From a virus, in IMG/VR virus record IMGVR_UViG_3300024262_000031, positions 1-61,276 of that record: a DNA stretch of 61,276 nucleotides; one strand, written 5' to 3'. The position numbers were made by a program, and so were the translations under genes. Numbering within the stretch: the first letter of the stretch is position 1; the number at the start of each line of letters is the position of its first letter. The notes beneath the pieces were generated by a model that worked only from the letters and a program-made list of their open reading frames with translations, made no database searches and had not been told where the DNA came from. Below are positions 7,374 to 16,565 of the stretch, piece after piece.

Positions 7374-8300
7374 TTAACCTACCGTGCGATTGGATAAGCT
7401 TCCTGTGAGTCTGTTACCCTCAGTGTAATAAGGATTAGGCGCTGGATCGGAACCTGTCCAATGAGTCTCAAAGAAATAACTAGTGATATTGCTACCCGTG
7501 AATATAGAACAAATAGTACCATTAGGTGAACTAACAAGAGTAAGTGAGCCACTAGGCATACCAAAAGTCTTATCGGTATCATAATACCAAGACCAGTGTA
7601 AAAACATTTGTCTCTCTGCCCCAACATAATCCCGTAAATGCCCCCCACCCCCAAAGTTATAGGTTTGATAAAACCGGACGGGTACTGGAAACGTATAGCC
7701 TGTATTAACTGGTATGTAGTTCCAGAGACTAACGTAGCCTGGCCACTTGTTGTAAATTGACCGAGCTAAATTTTGTTGTGAGACAGCAGCAGCATCATAA
7801 TTGGCAGAGTAATAGGCAACATCTGTATTTGTGTTTACGGCAGCGATCCAAGCTGTTCTAGCTGCACTAGCAGCAATACGAGCAGACTCTTCGGCAGCTA
7901 GCGGCCCTAGTGCGTTATAATAACAACCACCCGGAAATTCTATATCAGGACACTCAGAAACACTAAAGATTTTGTCAGTGAGAAATTGATTATCCGGCCC
8001 CACACATTGTTTCCAGGCGTCAGCTTGCATAGTCACGGTGTATAGCTGTTCATGAGCCCAATCAACACTATTGGCAGTATCATAATTCAGAGTGTTGTCT
8101 AAAGTCAAAGCTGCCGCTTTCAAAATTTCAAACTCATTTTTAGCTAATCGAGCAGGACTTGTAAGAAGTGGTACGGTATCCCACATACTACTTGAACAAG
8201 TTGACCCCCAGGCAGCTCCGTAACCACTGTTTCCAATGTCATTTAATCGTTGGGCCAAAAAGTTATAAGTGGCCAAATCTATTTTACGTGTGGGTGGCAT
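7374..8300 (-). CDS. hypothetical virion-associated protein (308 aa)
   Basis: A 308-residue protein at the distal end of the tail operon, overlapping the SPFH gene by one base. It has an Ala-rich helical middle (EESARIAASAARTAWIAA, ~139-156) and an aromatic, Gly-rich C-terminal half that looks beta-rich (YNFGGGGHLRDYVG; HWSWYYDTDK). Five Cys residues are scattered through the N-terminal half. No signal peptide or transmembrane segment is visible. It has no recognised family. Position after the tail-tip genes suggests a fibre, receptor-binding or host-interaction protein (inference). Confidence 0.75.
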   Translation of the reverse strand: MPPTRKIDLATYNFLAQRLNDIGNSGYGAAWGSTCSSSMWDTVPLLTSPARLAKNEFEILKAAALTLDNTLNYDTANSVDWAHEQLYTVTMQADAWKQCVGPDNQFLTDKIFSVSECPDIEFPGGCYYNALGPLAAEESARIAASAARTAWIAAVNTNTDVAYYSANYDAAAVSQQNLARSIYNKWPGYVSLWNYIPVNTGYTFPVPVRFYQTYNFGGGGHLRDYVGAERQMFLHWSWYYDTDKTFGMPSGSLTLVSSPNGTICSIFTGSNITSYFFETHWTGSDPAPNPYYTEGNRLTGSLSNRTVG

Positions 8301-8857
8301 TATTCACTCTCCACTGATCCAACGTTTGACATACCAAACAACATCCGAACTGTAGTAGAACAGAAGTCTGTGATAGCACAACGATGCACGTACACCCCAA
8401 ATTGACGGAGATTCTTTCTACATAATTCCGTCAGTTCTGCTTCCACCTTGTCTGTGATATCGTCACGGAAGTCGTTGTAGTTCCACTTGCTCACAACCCC
8501 GACTATCGCGGCTTTTGTTATGTCATTCACAGTTGTGTCAACATCCCAGTTACGCTCGCCGATTGCTTGAACAACGTCATTGATTGAGTACACAATCAAT
8601 GATCCTACAGCGACCGCAACACCATCTCGCGTCTCTACCGCTTGTGGCGTCGGTAGATCATGCGTTTGACGGGCCGTGACGATCACTTCTATGTCTGTGG
8701 TAAAAGGCCAATACCAGTGCCATCCAGGCCCCATTTCTCGCGGCCATTTACCAAATCTCCAGCGCACCCCACTATGTGTAGCACGTACGATAATGGGTCT
8801 TGGGACAAAGCTCAAGAGCCCATTGAATATTTCAGACAACCATGCAAAAGCTTCCAT
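8300..8857 (-). CDS. SPFH/band 7 (prohibitin-like) domain protein
   Basis: A 185-residue protein with an N-terminal hydrophobic stretch (FAWLSEIFNGLLSFVP, ~4-19), followed by the start of an SPFH domain: HSGVRWRFGKWPREMGPGWH, VIVTARQTHDLP, TRDGVAVAVGSLIVYSIND, then TKAAIVGVVSKW and a helical end. SPFH proteins form membrane-associated rings and cages that organise microdomains or control proteases. The protein is shorter than cellular flotillins or HflK/C (about 300-400 residues) and has no long coiled-coil tail. It lies 9 bp after the tail-tip gene and overlaps the next gene by one base, so it is made with late proteins. Whether it is a virion component or a host-membrane factor is unknown. 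Confidence 0.8.
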   Translation of the reverse strand: MEAFAWLSEIFNGLLSFVPRPIIVRATHSGVRWRFGKWPREMGPGWHWYWPFTTDIEVIVTARQTHDLPTPQAVETRDGVAVAVGSLIVYSINDVVQAIGERNWDVDTTVNDITKAAIVGVVSKWNYNDFRDDITDKVEAELTELCRKNLRQFGVYVHRCAITDFCSTTVRMLFGMSNVGSVESE

Positions 8858-8866
8858 ATTTCACCC

Positions 8867-11620
8867 TTATTCATACAAGAAAGCTAATCCAGCACCAAAC
8901 AGATTAAGTCCGATATCGTATTGCATAAAGAAGTCACTATAGTTTGTCCCATCAGTCCATGTGGTAGTACCATTAGCAGCCAAAGACCCATCGGGACTAA
9001 TGCTATGGAAGAATGTTCCCAATGAAGATACTGGACTGCCTTCTATAGCACTATTTGTAATTGTGGTAGTCTGTAGATCAATTGAACTTAATCCAGCGCT
9101 ACCAATAGTTCCAAATTCAAAAGGCTCGCCCGTTGAATAGTCTACTGCCGAAGTAACCCCACTCTCAGGCCCTAACAGATTAGGATCAAGAGTCACAACG
9201 TCAGCTACTTCTGGAGTACCAGGGCTTACATCACCTGTATCAGAGGGTTTAGGATCACCTCTATCCTGATATCGACGTTCACCTATGCCGTAGGGATTCT
9301 GGTTTCCATATTGGACATATCGTACATCAAAATCATCCCCAACCCAACCCCCGGCATCGTCGCCCGGAGATTCATTCTCCACGTCATCGGGGGCGGGAAA
9401 ACGTAGTGTTTCGTCTACGTCAGCAGGATATGCAAAATCGTATGTTGTCATTTGGCCAGCTTTAACGGGACACCAACAATCAAAATCAATGGTTTTGGTA
9501 TCTGAATTATATGAGGCTTGTTCAGCTATCGCAAGGACATTGGCGGACGCTATGTATGGATGACTAAAGGCCAATGTCACTCCATCTAGGGGTTCTACGT
9601 TCAATAGATTGAGTGAGGTACTAAACCTTGCTCGCTTCCAAGTGTTGGAATATCGTATCAACCAAAAAGTTCCACTCTTGATGACGGCGTCTGCAAAATT
9701 GTAGATGTAAAAATCAAATTCCTGACTCTGTTTACCATACTTACTAATGTTGTGGCGTAGTACAATTCGGTTAGGTTCAGATTGAGCCCCGGTCGCTGTC
9801 CACTTGCAATCCATCTCAGTGATTAGACTTTCAGTAGGTGTAAGATCAAGCTCAAATGTTCCTAAGTCAATATCAGACTCGGTAACTGTCCCAGCCGACG
9901 TTGGTACCTCTGGCAAGTATGTCAAATAAAACACGTCATTGATAAGACGAATCGAACAACGGGCCTGCCAGGCTATCTCTCTGAGAACGGTTAGAAGATT
10001 GGTCTTCTTCTGATAAATGAAATGACTCGGGTAGCTAGCAAGTCTAGTTTTAACATGGTTAAAAGATGTAGTATTATAGGTCAACTCTGTATAAGTATCA
10101 ATGAGATACTCCATTATATCTACTGTATTTGGACCTACGGTAGATTCAAATGTAACATAGAGTTCATTTTCCCAACCACCGTCACCTAACATTGCCATGT
10201 TCGTAACGGTTTTAACTATGGTAGCCGAGATTGATCCATAAGTCTCCACAGAGACAGTGTAATAATCTGATGGGAGATCAACCAATTCCCTAACACCACC
10301 CTTGTCACCAGTTTTTCGATAGGCAGATACTTTGAGGACTGTACCAGGGGTGATACTTATGATAAACTGCTGTGGATCAACCGTATAGAGTTGTACTTCC
10401 GATCCTGATTTAGCATAAAAGTAGTCGAGATTGCTTCCACCTATTGAACCGGACGGTGTAAAGACCTGACTAGTAGACCACTTGGTAGTTACACTTTTGT
10501 ACTCACCTATCATATAAGGCCAGTCAAAGTCTTGCCAGGTAACCAGGTCAACTAATTTAGGATGTAAGCCCCAAGTCCATGTCGTAATGACATTTCCATA
10601 TCCATCTCCTATAACGTAAGAGTGAACATCTGGAATAAATGTATCGCTATCCCCGTCAAAATGACCGGGGAATAACGCCTGGTTAATCCTGAGCGTGATA
10701 TTACCTCTAGGAAATTGTTCCCCACCTATAACACGCCATGCCTCTAATTCTGTGGCATGTTGTTCGCCTACAATATTCAAGGCATCAATACGTTGAGATA
10801 AAAACGTATCAGCACGGGCTCGATGGGATTGAGCTTTTCGCAACGCTGCGTCCGCATTTTGATAGGATTGACTCCCTGAACCCACTGCCGCTGTTTCCAG
10901 ATCGTCACCTTCTGACATATAATCGGTGTAAATTCCATCCCATCGTAAACCTTCTGTTACATTATAGTTTTGATTTATTAGGTAATAGAATTGACGAAAA
11001 TCAAGTGCAAAATCCCGGATAGCAACACCAGTCCTTAGAATACCAGTTGTAGCCTGCGTGACTTGTAAACCTTGAACATTGACACACGTTCCAAAACACA
11101 TTGGCCAAGGTTGACCAATAACATCGGATGACAGAAATTCAAATTGACCTTCTTCCGGCGAGAAGCCAACTTCTTTATCTTCGAGTGCTGTAATGATAGA
11201 AAAACTAACTGTCCGGTCTCCTTCTTTCCACGTAATCGGGGAACTTACAACACCTTTGAATAACAAAAAGAGATCACTCCAATCCAAACCCTCAAACCAC
11301 TGATAAACCCAAGCCTCTCGTTTATGGATATCATGGGTGTCCATAATAGTTTTGATCGAGCCATTCGTATCGTCTAGGATAACGTCAAGCTCTTGTGAAT
11401 CAGCACTTGAAGACACATTGATGACAGCATCAAGCTCACCAACATCCAGGATTCTACCAGGTATTGCTTGTGGGGCACCATACCAACCAAGAGGTATATC
11501 CTTGTCCGCGTACCAATAGAGCGTACCACCCGATACCCATCTAACCGCAATGAGATTGATAGGCTCATTACCAAGCTTGTTTGTGATAGCGGCGATGGCA
11601 TTTGCTGATAAATTTCTCAT
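8867..11620 (-). CDS. tail tip / baseplate hub-like protein
   Basis: A 917-residue protein located after the tape measure, fibre and tail-tip genes. The N-terminus (MRNLSANAIAAITNKLG, then a strand-rich segment with GTLYWYADKDIPLGWYGAP) resembles tail-tip proteins of siphoviruses that start with a tail-attachment beta-domain. The middle (~500-730) reads like a hub gp27-like domain, with repeated strand patterns and segments such as LLTVLREIAWQARCSIRLIND and PLDGVTLAFSHP. The last ~150 residues are Pro/Gly/Asp-rich and likely flexible, followed by a short globular end. The assignment rests mainly on gene order, size and fold-level resemblance. No enzymatic motif is seen. Confidence 0.75.
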   Translation of the reverse strand: MRNLSANAIAAITNKLGNEPINLIAVRWVSGGTLYWYADKDIPLGWYGAPQAIPGRILDVGELDAVINVSSSADSQELDVILDDTNGSIKTIMDTHDIHKREAWVYQWFEGLDWSDLFLLFKGVVSSPITWKEGDRTVSFSIITALEDKEVGFSPEEGQFEFLSSDVIGQPWPMCFGTCVNVQGLQVTQATTGILRTGVAIRDFALDFRQFYYLINQNYNVTEGLRWDGIYTDYMSEGDDLETAAVGSGSQSYQNADAALRKAQSHRARADTFLSQRIDALNIVGEQHATELEAWRVIGGEQFPRGNITLRINQALFPGHFDGDSDTFIPDVHSYVIGDGYGNVITTWTWGLHPKLVDLVTWQDFDWPYMIGEYKSVTTKWSTSQVFTPSGSIGGSNLDYFYAKSGSEVQLYTVDPQQFIISITPGTVLKVSAYRKTGDKGGVRELVDLPSDYYTVSVETYGSISATIVKTVTNMAMLGDGGWENELYVTFESTVGPNTVDIMEYLIDTYTELTYNTTSFNHVKTRLASYPSHFIYQKKTNLLTVLREIAWQARCSIRLINDVFYLTYLPEVPTSAGTVTESDIDLGTFELDLTPTESLITEMDCKWTATGAQSEPNRIVLRHNISKYGKQSQEFDFYIYNFADAVIKSGTFWLIRYSNTWKRARFSTSLNLLNVEPLDGVTLAFSHPYIASANVLAIAEQASYNSDTKTIDFDCWCPVKAGQMTTYDFAYPADVDETLRFPAPDDVENESPGDDAGGWVGDDFDVRYVQYGNQNPYGIGERRYQDRGDPKPSDTGDVSPGTPEVADVVTLDPNLLGPESGVTSAVDYSTGEPFEFGTIGSAGLSSIDLQTTTITNSAIEGSPVSSLGTFFHSISPDGSLAANGTTTWTDGTNYSDFFMQYDIGLNLFGAGLAFLYE

Positions 11621-11628
11621 GGTTCCCT

Positions 11629-12039
11629 CTATACAATCAACTCGATATAGGCACGGACTGCCTCAAATTCTATGGACAGTGTAATCATTTCACCATTAGG
11701 ATATCTTCGTGATTTCCAAGGCCCTGTAAAGTCGAGTTCTATTGGACTTGTCATAAAATTACCTACCCAAATACGATCTAAATGATCTTGAATCTTGATT
11801 TTGGACGCTGCATATGAACGATAGAATTCCATAATTTCCAAGCCCTTCATCCTGGTGATTTGAAAATTAAACACTAAACGAACACGACCGTCTTTGCTTT
11901 TGACATACGTGTATAATGTTCCATCCATAGACCGTTTTGTTTGAACCTCTGCTCGAAGATTATCACTGTCACCCAACACCGGATTAGGGAGCAACGATGT
12001 TGTTTGAATACTAGGCCATGGTGCGCCAAGATAAAACAT
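11629..12039 (-). CDS. tail-tip beta-domain protein, homologous to the C-terminus of the 547-aa tail protein
   Basis: A 136-residue protein. The pattern P-x-LG near the start, a DGTLYTYV strand, a long amphipathic segment, 'DRIWVGNF' and a final 'ITLSIEFEAV' strand matches the last ~125 residues of the gene at 12781-14424 (LRGPELGNRE, GGTLTVYAD, QEWLGVIT, LSASLSFEL). The two are therefore paralogous domains, one free-standing and one fused to repeats. Small beta-sandwich proteins at this position in siphoviruses join tape measure, distal tail and hub. It lies 9 bp upstream of the hub-like gene and 11 bp after the sulfotransferase gene. Confidence 0.68.
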   Translation of the reverse strand: MFYLGAPWPSIQTTSLLPNPVLGDSDNLRAEVQTKRSMDGTLYTYVKSKDGRVRLVFNFQITRMKGLEIMEFYRSYAASKIKIQDHLDRIWVGNFMTSPIELDFTGPWKSRRYPNGEMITLSIEFEAVRAYIELIV

Positions 12040-12049
12040 GTTATCCCCT

Positions 12050-12778
12050 TTAGAAGGTATACTTGAACAAATCTATGTCTTCTTCAAATCGTTTCGCAAC
12101 CAAATGTTGCGTGTGGATATTGTAGTAAATCTTGTAAGGTTTATGGACTGACTGATTGGTATGGGCTAAGGGTGCTTCAATACCCAAGATGCGTTGGATG
12201 TTAGTCCAGTCCTTGTTGAGCGTTTCAAATTTACCTATATAGTCAGGCAGCCATAATCCCTTGGGGCGTAGCCAGTCTACTAAGCGGTTAGCCTGATAAA
12301 GTCCTCGAATATTGGTAAGCCCGGGTCGCTCATAATTACCACTAACAACTCGATTGATATAAGTATCAAAATCAAGTTCCTTCTTCAATCCAAGCCAGTG
12401 ATACAGCGAGACTAAGCGATCCCATGGGTTGCGAACGAATGCAAACTTAAAAGACTCGTCAACCCATTGCTGTGTTATAAAACCCTTTTGTACTAGCGAG
12501 GGTATATGACTATGATAAAATGTTACGCTTGTAAGATCAAGGCTGAAATCCTTGTGTTCATTTTCAAGGGCTCTGTAACGAGGACCATAAGCATTCGATA
12601 AAGCACGACTGATACTCATTCCTGCAACTTTAGGCATCCAGAGAAAGAGAACTTTCTGCTCCGGTAGCACTGGTGGTACTTTAGGATTTAATGGTGCGGA
12701 TTCGCAATCGGGATATATCTCTAAGGATATCCGTGTGGGTTTCCGTACTTTGGCTATTGTAATATATTGCTTGGGCAT
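12050..12778 (-). CDS. sulfotransferase-family protein
   Basis: A 242-residue protein with the two PAPS-binding signatures. The 5'-phosphosulfate loop follows a beta strand (VLFLWMPKVAGMSIS, 43-57, K50 as the likely catalytic-site lysine). The 3'-phosphate motif is FAFVRNPWDRLVSLYHW (112-128). This matches carbohydrate-type sulfotransferases (Sulfotransfer_2-like), which move sulfate from PAPS to sugars or other hydroxyls in the cytoplasm. It is complete in size for a bacterial member. It lies between two tail genes with 3-11 bp gaps and shares their strand, so it is expressed late. It may sulfate a virion glycan or a host surface molecule; the acceptor cannot be read from sequence. Confidence 0.85.
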   Translation of the reverse strand: MPKQYITIAKVRKPTRISLEIYPDCESAPLNPKVPPVLPEQKVLFLWMPKVAGMSISRALSNAYGPRYRALENEHKDFSLDLTSVTFYHSHIPSLVQKGFITQQWVDESFKFAFVRNPWDRLVSLYHWLGLKKELDFDTYINRVVSGNYERPGLTNIRGLYQANRLVDWLRPKGLWLPDYIGKFETLNKDWTNIQRILGIEAPLAHTNQSVHKPYKIYYNIHTQHLVAKRFEEDIDLFKYTF

Positions 12779-12780
12779 TG

Positions 12781-14424
12781 TTAGCCCCCACTTGTTAATT
12801 CAAATGACAAAGATGCCGACAGATTACAAGTATCGCGGTTACGAACAATCGGTTCTTCCGTTGATGTAATAACACCTAACCATTCTTGTCCTTCCCAATC
12901 TCGGAGTTTTACTTCTTTCCCTAACGACGTGGTAACAAAGTCTAACAAGTCTTGTCCTTCGATTTCGGTTAAGCCAATAAACTGAAATTCGAGTTGCTTT
13001 ACCTGGGGCCAAATGGGATCAGCATACACTGTGAGGGTGCCACCACGGGTCTCTCGATTGATCCGGTGTGGTGACAAACGCTCTCTATTTCCTAGCTCGG
13101 GACCACGTAGTGTCAGAACCTCGGTAGGTGTCGTCACAGGGTACGAGAGTTCGATGTTATTGTTGGTATAAGCTAGGGTGGGTGGTGTCACTGACGGCGG
13201 CTCAGGGGCATCTGGGTCGGTTGTAGAGCCTACAGAAGGGGCATAGTCACAGAATGTGGTATCCTGAATAAATACAAATCCAAGAGTTGATTTTGCATTG
13301 ATGATATTACTGGCTGCCCGATTATAGACGACGGAAACACTAACCGATTGTCCCAATTCTAAGGTATTACCGGCTGATAACAGGGTTGGACGCGAGCCAA
13401 TAACATGCACAACAGAGGCCGTGGAAGTCATTTCAGTATACACTGAGTTCCAGTACCCACTTACAGCATCATACGAACGGGATTCCCAGCCTGTTAAAAC
13501 ACTCCCTGCTGTCATCCTAAATGACCCGGGTGTGGTAGCTATTTGAATATCAATGGTGTTACCAACTGACCGACTTAGAATCTTTTGAACCGATACACTT
13601 TGATTCACTCCAATTGTATTGCTTGCAAATGGATGTGAGGATGGCCAACCCTCGTGATCAATTCCAATGTCACTTTCTACACTGCGATTAAGTACTTTTT
13701 GAACCGAGACACTTTGCCCCAAAGATAATACGGACGAGACCCCCAGGGTCACATCAACATCGAGAGTTTGTCCAAGACTCAAAGTACTAATGGCAGTTCC
13801 AAAACGAGTACGAGTGGTCGTAACGTCTTGTGACATGGAGAGAGTATTATCCGCATCTTCCATATGCTGGTTGTTTTCGATGCCTTGTCCAAGACTAATA
13901 GTGTTACCGACACTGGGATACCGAACAACACTTACAGAAACCTCTTGCCCGAGGGTTAGGATACTCTCTGCCGTCTCCTGCTTAAAAACAGACTGTCCGA
14001 GTATGAGAGCATTACCAACCGAAAGGTTACGAACAACTGATAATCCAACGTCCTGTATAATCCCAAGAGTATTTCCAGCACTTACAAATAGGGTATGACT
14101 AACTAACGCTTCCTGAGATATAGAAAGCGTATTATCAGCGTCTTCCATGTGCTGGTTTGTGTCTGTACCCTGATTCAGGGGTATTGTATTTCCAGCCGAG
14201 AGACTACGTACGTGAACGACACTAACACTTTGCCCTACGCCTATCGTGTTTCCAGCTACCTCGGGCGTGATTCTTGTAAGATACTCAACACTAAGGTTAT
14301 GAACACGTAATTTACCATTCTGCGCAGCACCAGCCACCATGACAGCTTGACCACCAACTCGAAGCTGGGTAGCCAAACGTCCGATAACTTCAACTTGCTG
14401 ACGAGATAGCCTTACATTGGCCAT
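12781..14424 (-). CDS. tail protein with 20-residue repeats and a tail-tip beta-domain
   Basis: A 547-residue protein. Residues ~40-390 contain degenerate repeats of about 20 residues with the pattern N-T-L-x-L-x-Q-x-V-S-V-x-x-V-x-x-R-S-x-G (for example SAGNTLELGQSVSVSVVYNR). The same family fills the 1742-residue protein at 27762-32990. A Pro/Thr linker follows (~400-425), then a C-terminal domain (~425-547) homologous to the small protein at 11629-12039. It overlaps the next gene upstream by one base. The likely role is a tail-tip component with a surface-exposed beta-repeat array. Repeat copies are more diverged here than in the large protein. Confidence 0.72.
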   Translation of the reverse strand: MANVRLSRQQVEVIGRLATQLRVGGQAVMVAGAAQNGKLRVHNLSVEYLTRITPEVAGNTIGVGQSVSVVHVRSLSAGNTIPLNQGTDTNQHMEDADNTLSISQEALVSHTLFVSAGNTLGIIQDVGLSVVRNLSVGNALILGQSVFKQETAESILTLGQEVSVSVVRYPSVGNTISLGQGIENNQHMEDADNTLSMSQDVTTTRTRFGTAISTLSLGQTLDVDVTLGVSSVLSLGQSVSVQKVLNRSVESDIGIDHEGWPSSHPFASNTIGVNQSVSVQKILSRSVGNTIDIQIATTPGSFRMTAGSVLTGWESRSYDAVSGYWNSVYTEMTSTASVVHVIGSRPTLLSAGNTLELGQSVSVSVVYNRAASNIINAKSTLGFVFIQDTTFCDYAPSVGSTTDPDAPEPPSVTPPTLAYTNNNIELSYPVTTPTEVLTLRGPELGNRERLSPHRINRETRGGTLTVYADPIWPQVKQLEFQFIGLTEIEGQDLLDFVTTSLGKEVKLRDWEGQEWLGVITSTEEPIVRNRDTCNLSASLSFELTSGG

Positions 14425-15479
14425 TACTCAACCCCCACGCCAAATTTAGCAGCATTTAATTTGTCAATAGTCCAAGCATTGCTTGTCTCTGGGTCATCTT
14501 CAAAGACAAAACGATAATTACCCCCCAGATTATCACCGAATGTTTCATTAGCGGTAGCTTGTGTACCATTCGAGTCTGCAATCCCTTCCAATGTAAAATA
14601 GCCAACATCGGTGACAGCAGCATGAACATTAAGTTGCACACCAAGTACCGGCCAGGTAGAGGCATCAAGGGCATTTGCAAACGTGAATAAATCTACATCG
14701 TTAGCTGTATCACTTTCTACATAGTTAGCAGTATCAACTGGAATATTATTGACTTGATCGTAGTGATTTGCACCTGTTGAAGTCCAGTCAGTGATGTCAT
14801 CTCCGTCCGGAAGTAACACCCGCACCTTCACAGGTCCGAATGGTTCTTGAACATCACCAGTATTGTCATAGACATAGATATCGTCAATTTTAACATTGGT
14901 GTTAGACCAAGGTGTCCATAGATGGCCATAAGCGTTGTCACTATATGTTGGAACAGACGATGTATCTATGCCAATTTCGGACTCTATTAGTGTACCATCA
15001 AGATACAGTTTCCAATAACCATTAGGTGAGTCTGCGACTTTCCATTTAATTTCAATATAGTACCAAGTATTAGGTGCTATCAGACCTGTTGCAGTGGCTT
15101 TACTCCCACTCGCATAATAGACCGTAAATCCCCCGTCAGTCTTAGTATAAAGACTCATAACCCCACTATAATAATTCACACCCGGATTAAGCGCTCGATA
15201 CAAATAACCATTGGCAGAACGGCTACCCGAGTTCCAAGCAAATCCTACAATCAACTCTGATGAAACGGGGTCATGTGTATGAACGAGTTTATAACTTGTA
15301 CCACTCGATACAAAATCAAAACAAAGACCCTGACCCTCGTAAGCACTGTCACTTAGTTTAGCTGACGTGGCGGCACTAACATTAGACAATTTCTTGAGCA
15401 TAATGTCTTGTAGACTGCTGCCAGTATCTCCATTAGCACCGAAGGTTTCAAAGCCTTCAATTAACAATAAACCCGCCAT
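14424..15479 (-). CDS. tail fibre paralogue 3 of 3, concanavalin A-like fold
   Basis: A 351-residue protein that starts with the shared signature LLIEGFETFG. Residues ~20-215 look like a concanavalin A/LamG-type jelly roll: WYYIEIKWKV, then GYWKLYLDGTLI, then KIDDIYVYDNTGD. The second half has the shared block GPVKVRVLLPDGDDITDW and TWPVLGVQLNVHAAV, ending DDPETSNAWTIDKLNAAKFGVGV. Two close relatives lie immediately upstream (15495-16565 and 16565-17617), so the trio arose by tandem duplication. Such proteins bind glycans or act as fibre/structural lectins. A one-base overlap links it to the 12781-14424 gene. Confidence 0.75.
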   Translation of the reverse strand: MAGLLLIEGFETFGANGDTGSSLQDIMLKKLSNVSAATSAKLSDSAYEGQGLCFDFVSSGTSYKLVHTHDPVSSELIVGFAWNSGSRSANGYLYRALNPGVNYYSGVMSLYTKTDGGFTVYYASGSKATATGLIAPNTWYYIEIKWKVADSPNGYWKLYLDGTLIESEIGIDTSSVPTYSDNAYGHLWTPWSNTNVKIDDIYVYDNTGDVQEPFGPVKVRVLLPDGDDITDWTSTGANHYDQVNNIPVDTANYVESDTANDVDLFTFANALDASTWPVLGVQLNVHAAVTDVGYFTLEGIADSNGTQATANETFGDNLGGNYRFVFEDDPETSNAWTIDKLNAAKFGVGVE

Positions 15480-15494
15480 GTCTAACTCCCTCGA

Positions 15495-16565
15495 TTAGAT
15501 AAATTTGACGCCAAATTGCGCTGCATCTATACCATTGGCATCCCATGCGTTAGAGGTGTCTGGATCAGTTTCGATGATCCGTTGAAATTGTTGCTCGTCC
15601 CCGGTACTCATTGAAGTATTGTTGGCTGTGAAATTAGCACTATCTTCTGTACCATTAGACGAGCATAGAATCGCAACTGTTTCCGACCCCGCTATGTCCA
15701 AGAATGCTCTCGTGTTTACTTGGAGACCAAAAATCTCAACCCATGTACCACTTAAATCTTCAAAGTTATAGAGGTCTTGTTCATTCGTTGTTCCAGATTC
15801 AACGTAGATACTTTCATTGGCAGTCTCTTCATTCACCATTGTGTAATTGTCACCATTGCCACTGGGTGTCCAGTCAGCATCGTCCCCATTGGCGTCTGGT
15901 AACAATCCTTGGACACAGAAGGCACCTAGTACATCGTTGTTTTGGCTACCAGTTAAATCACAGACATACCAATCACTATATCGTTCATAATAGTCTGAGT
16001 TTCTAAGGTAGGCCCTATTAACTGCAAATGTGCTATACTTAGTGTCTATATTTGTGTTAGAGCCAATTTCAACACCATTGACATATACATACCAGTAGCC
16101 AGTGGTATCATGAACCTTCCCTTTAAGTTCGATTAAATTCCAGCTATCGTACCCCTCAAGAACATTGGAAAGAGTGGTGTCAAGAGTCCCGTTCCTAACT
16201 TTGACACGAATATCACGTCCATTCATCTCAAGTTGAATATGTTCATAACTACCATTATTGATTGACATTAGAGGCCGCCATTTGGCAGTATAGTTACGTT
16301 CATAAGCATGGTGCCGATTTCTTACATATGCCCCCATAGCAAGTTCCTCGGGCTCGTCTGGAAGGAGTACAACAAACTGTCCTATACCACTGCCTGGATA
16401 AAATACCTTCTCCCCGCTAAAACGGTTATCATGTGATTCCAATATTCCACTACTTGTACTTGAACTCGCCCACTTGGCGGCAAAAAGAGTCGACCATGTG
16501 GGTGTCGAAGAGGGGCCAGTCCCTACAGCATAGCCATCCCAACCTTCTATTGCACGTAATACCAT
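15495..16565 (-). CDS. tail fibre paralogue 2 of 3, concanavalin A-like fold
   Basis: A 356-residue relative of its neighbours. It opens with VLRAIEGWDGYAVG, has the jelly-roll strand pair WNLIELKGKVHDTTGYWYVY followed by VNGVEIGSN, and then the Asp-rich DWYVCDLTGSQNNDVLGAF strand. The second domain has GLLPDANGDDADWTPSG, and the C-terminus is DPDTSNAWDANGIDAAQFGVKF, the same end motif as in the other two copies. The strand-loop regions differ most between paralogues, as expected for ligand-binding surfaces. Its start overlaps by one base with the upstream copy, and 15 bp separate it from the downstream one. Confidence 0.75.
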   Translation of the reverse strand: MVLRAIEGWDGYAVGTGPSSTPTWSTLFAAKWASSSTSSGILESHDNRFSGEKVFYPGSGIGQFVVLLPDEPEELAMGAYVRNRHHAYERNYTAKWRPLMSINNGSYEHIQLEMNGRDIRVKVRNGTLDTTLSNVLEGYDSWNLIELKGKVHDTTGYWYVYVNGVEIGSNTNIDTKYSTFAVNRAYLRNSDYYERYSDWYVCDLTGSQNNDVLGAFCVQGLLPDANGDDADWTPSGNGDNYTMVNEETANESIYVESGTTNEQDLYNFEDLSGTWVEIFGLQVNTRAFLDIAGSETVAILCSSNGTEDSANFTANNTSMSTGDEQQFQRIIETDPDTSNAWDANGIDAAQFGVKFI

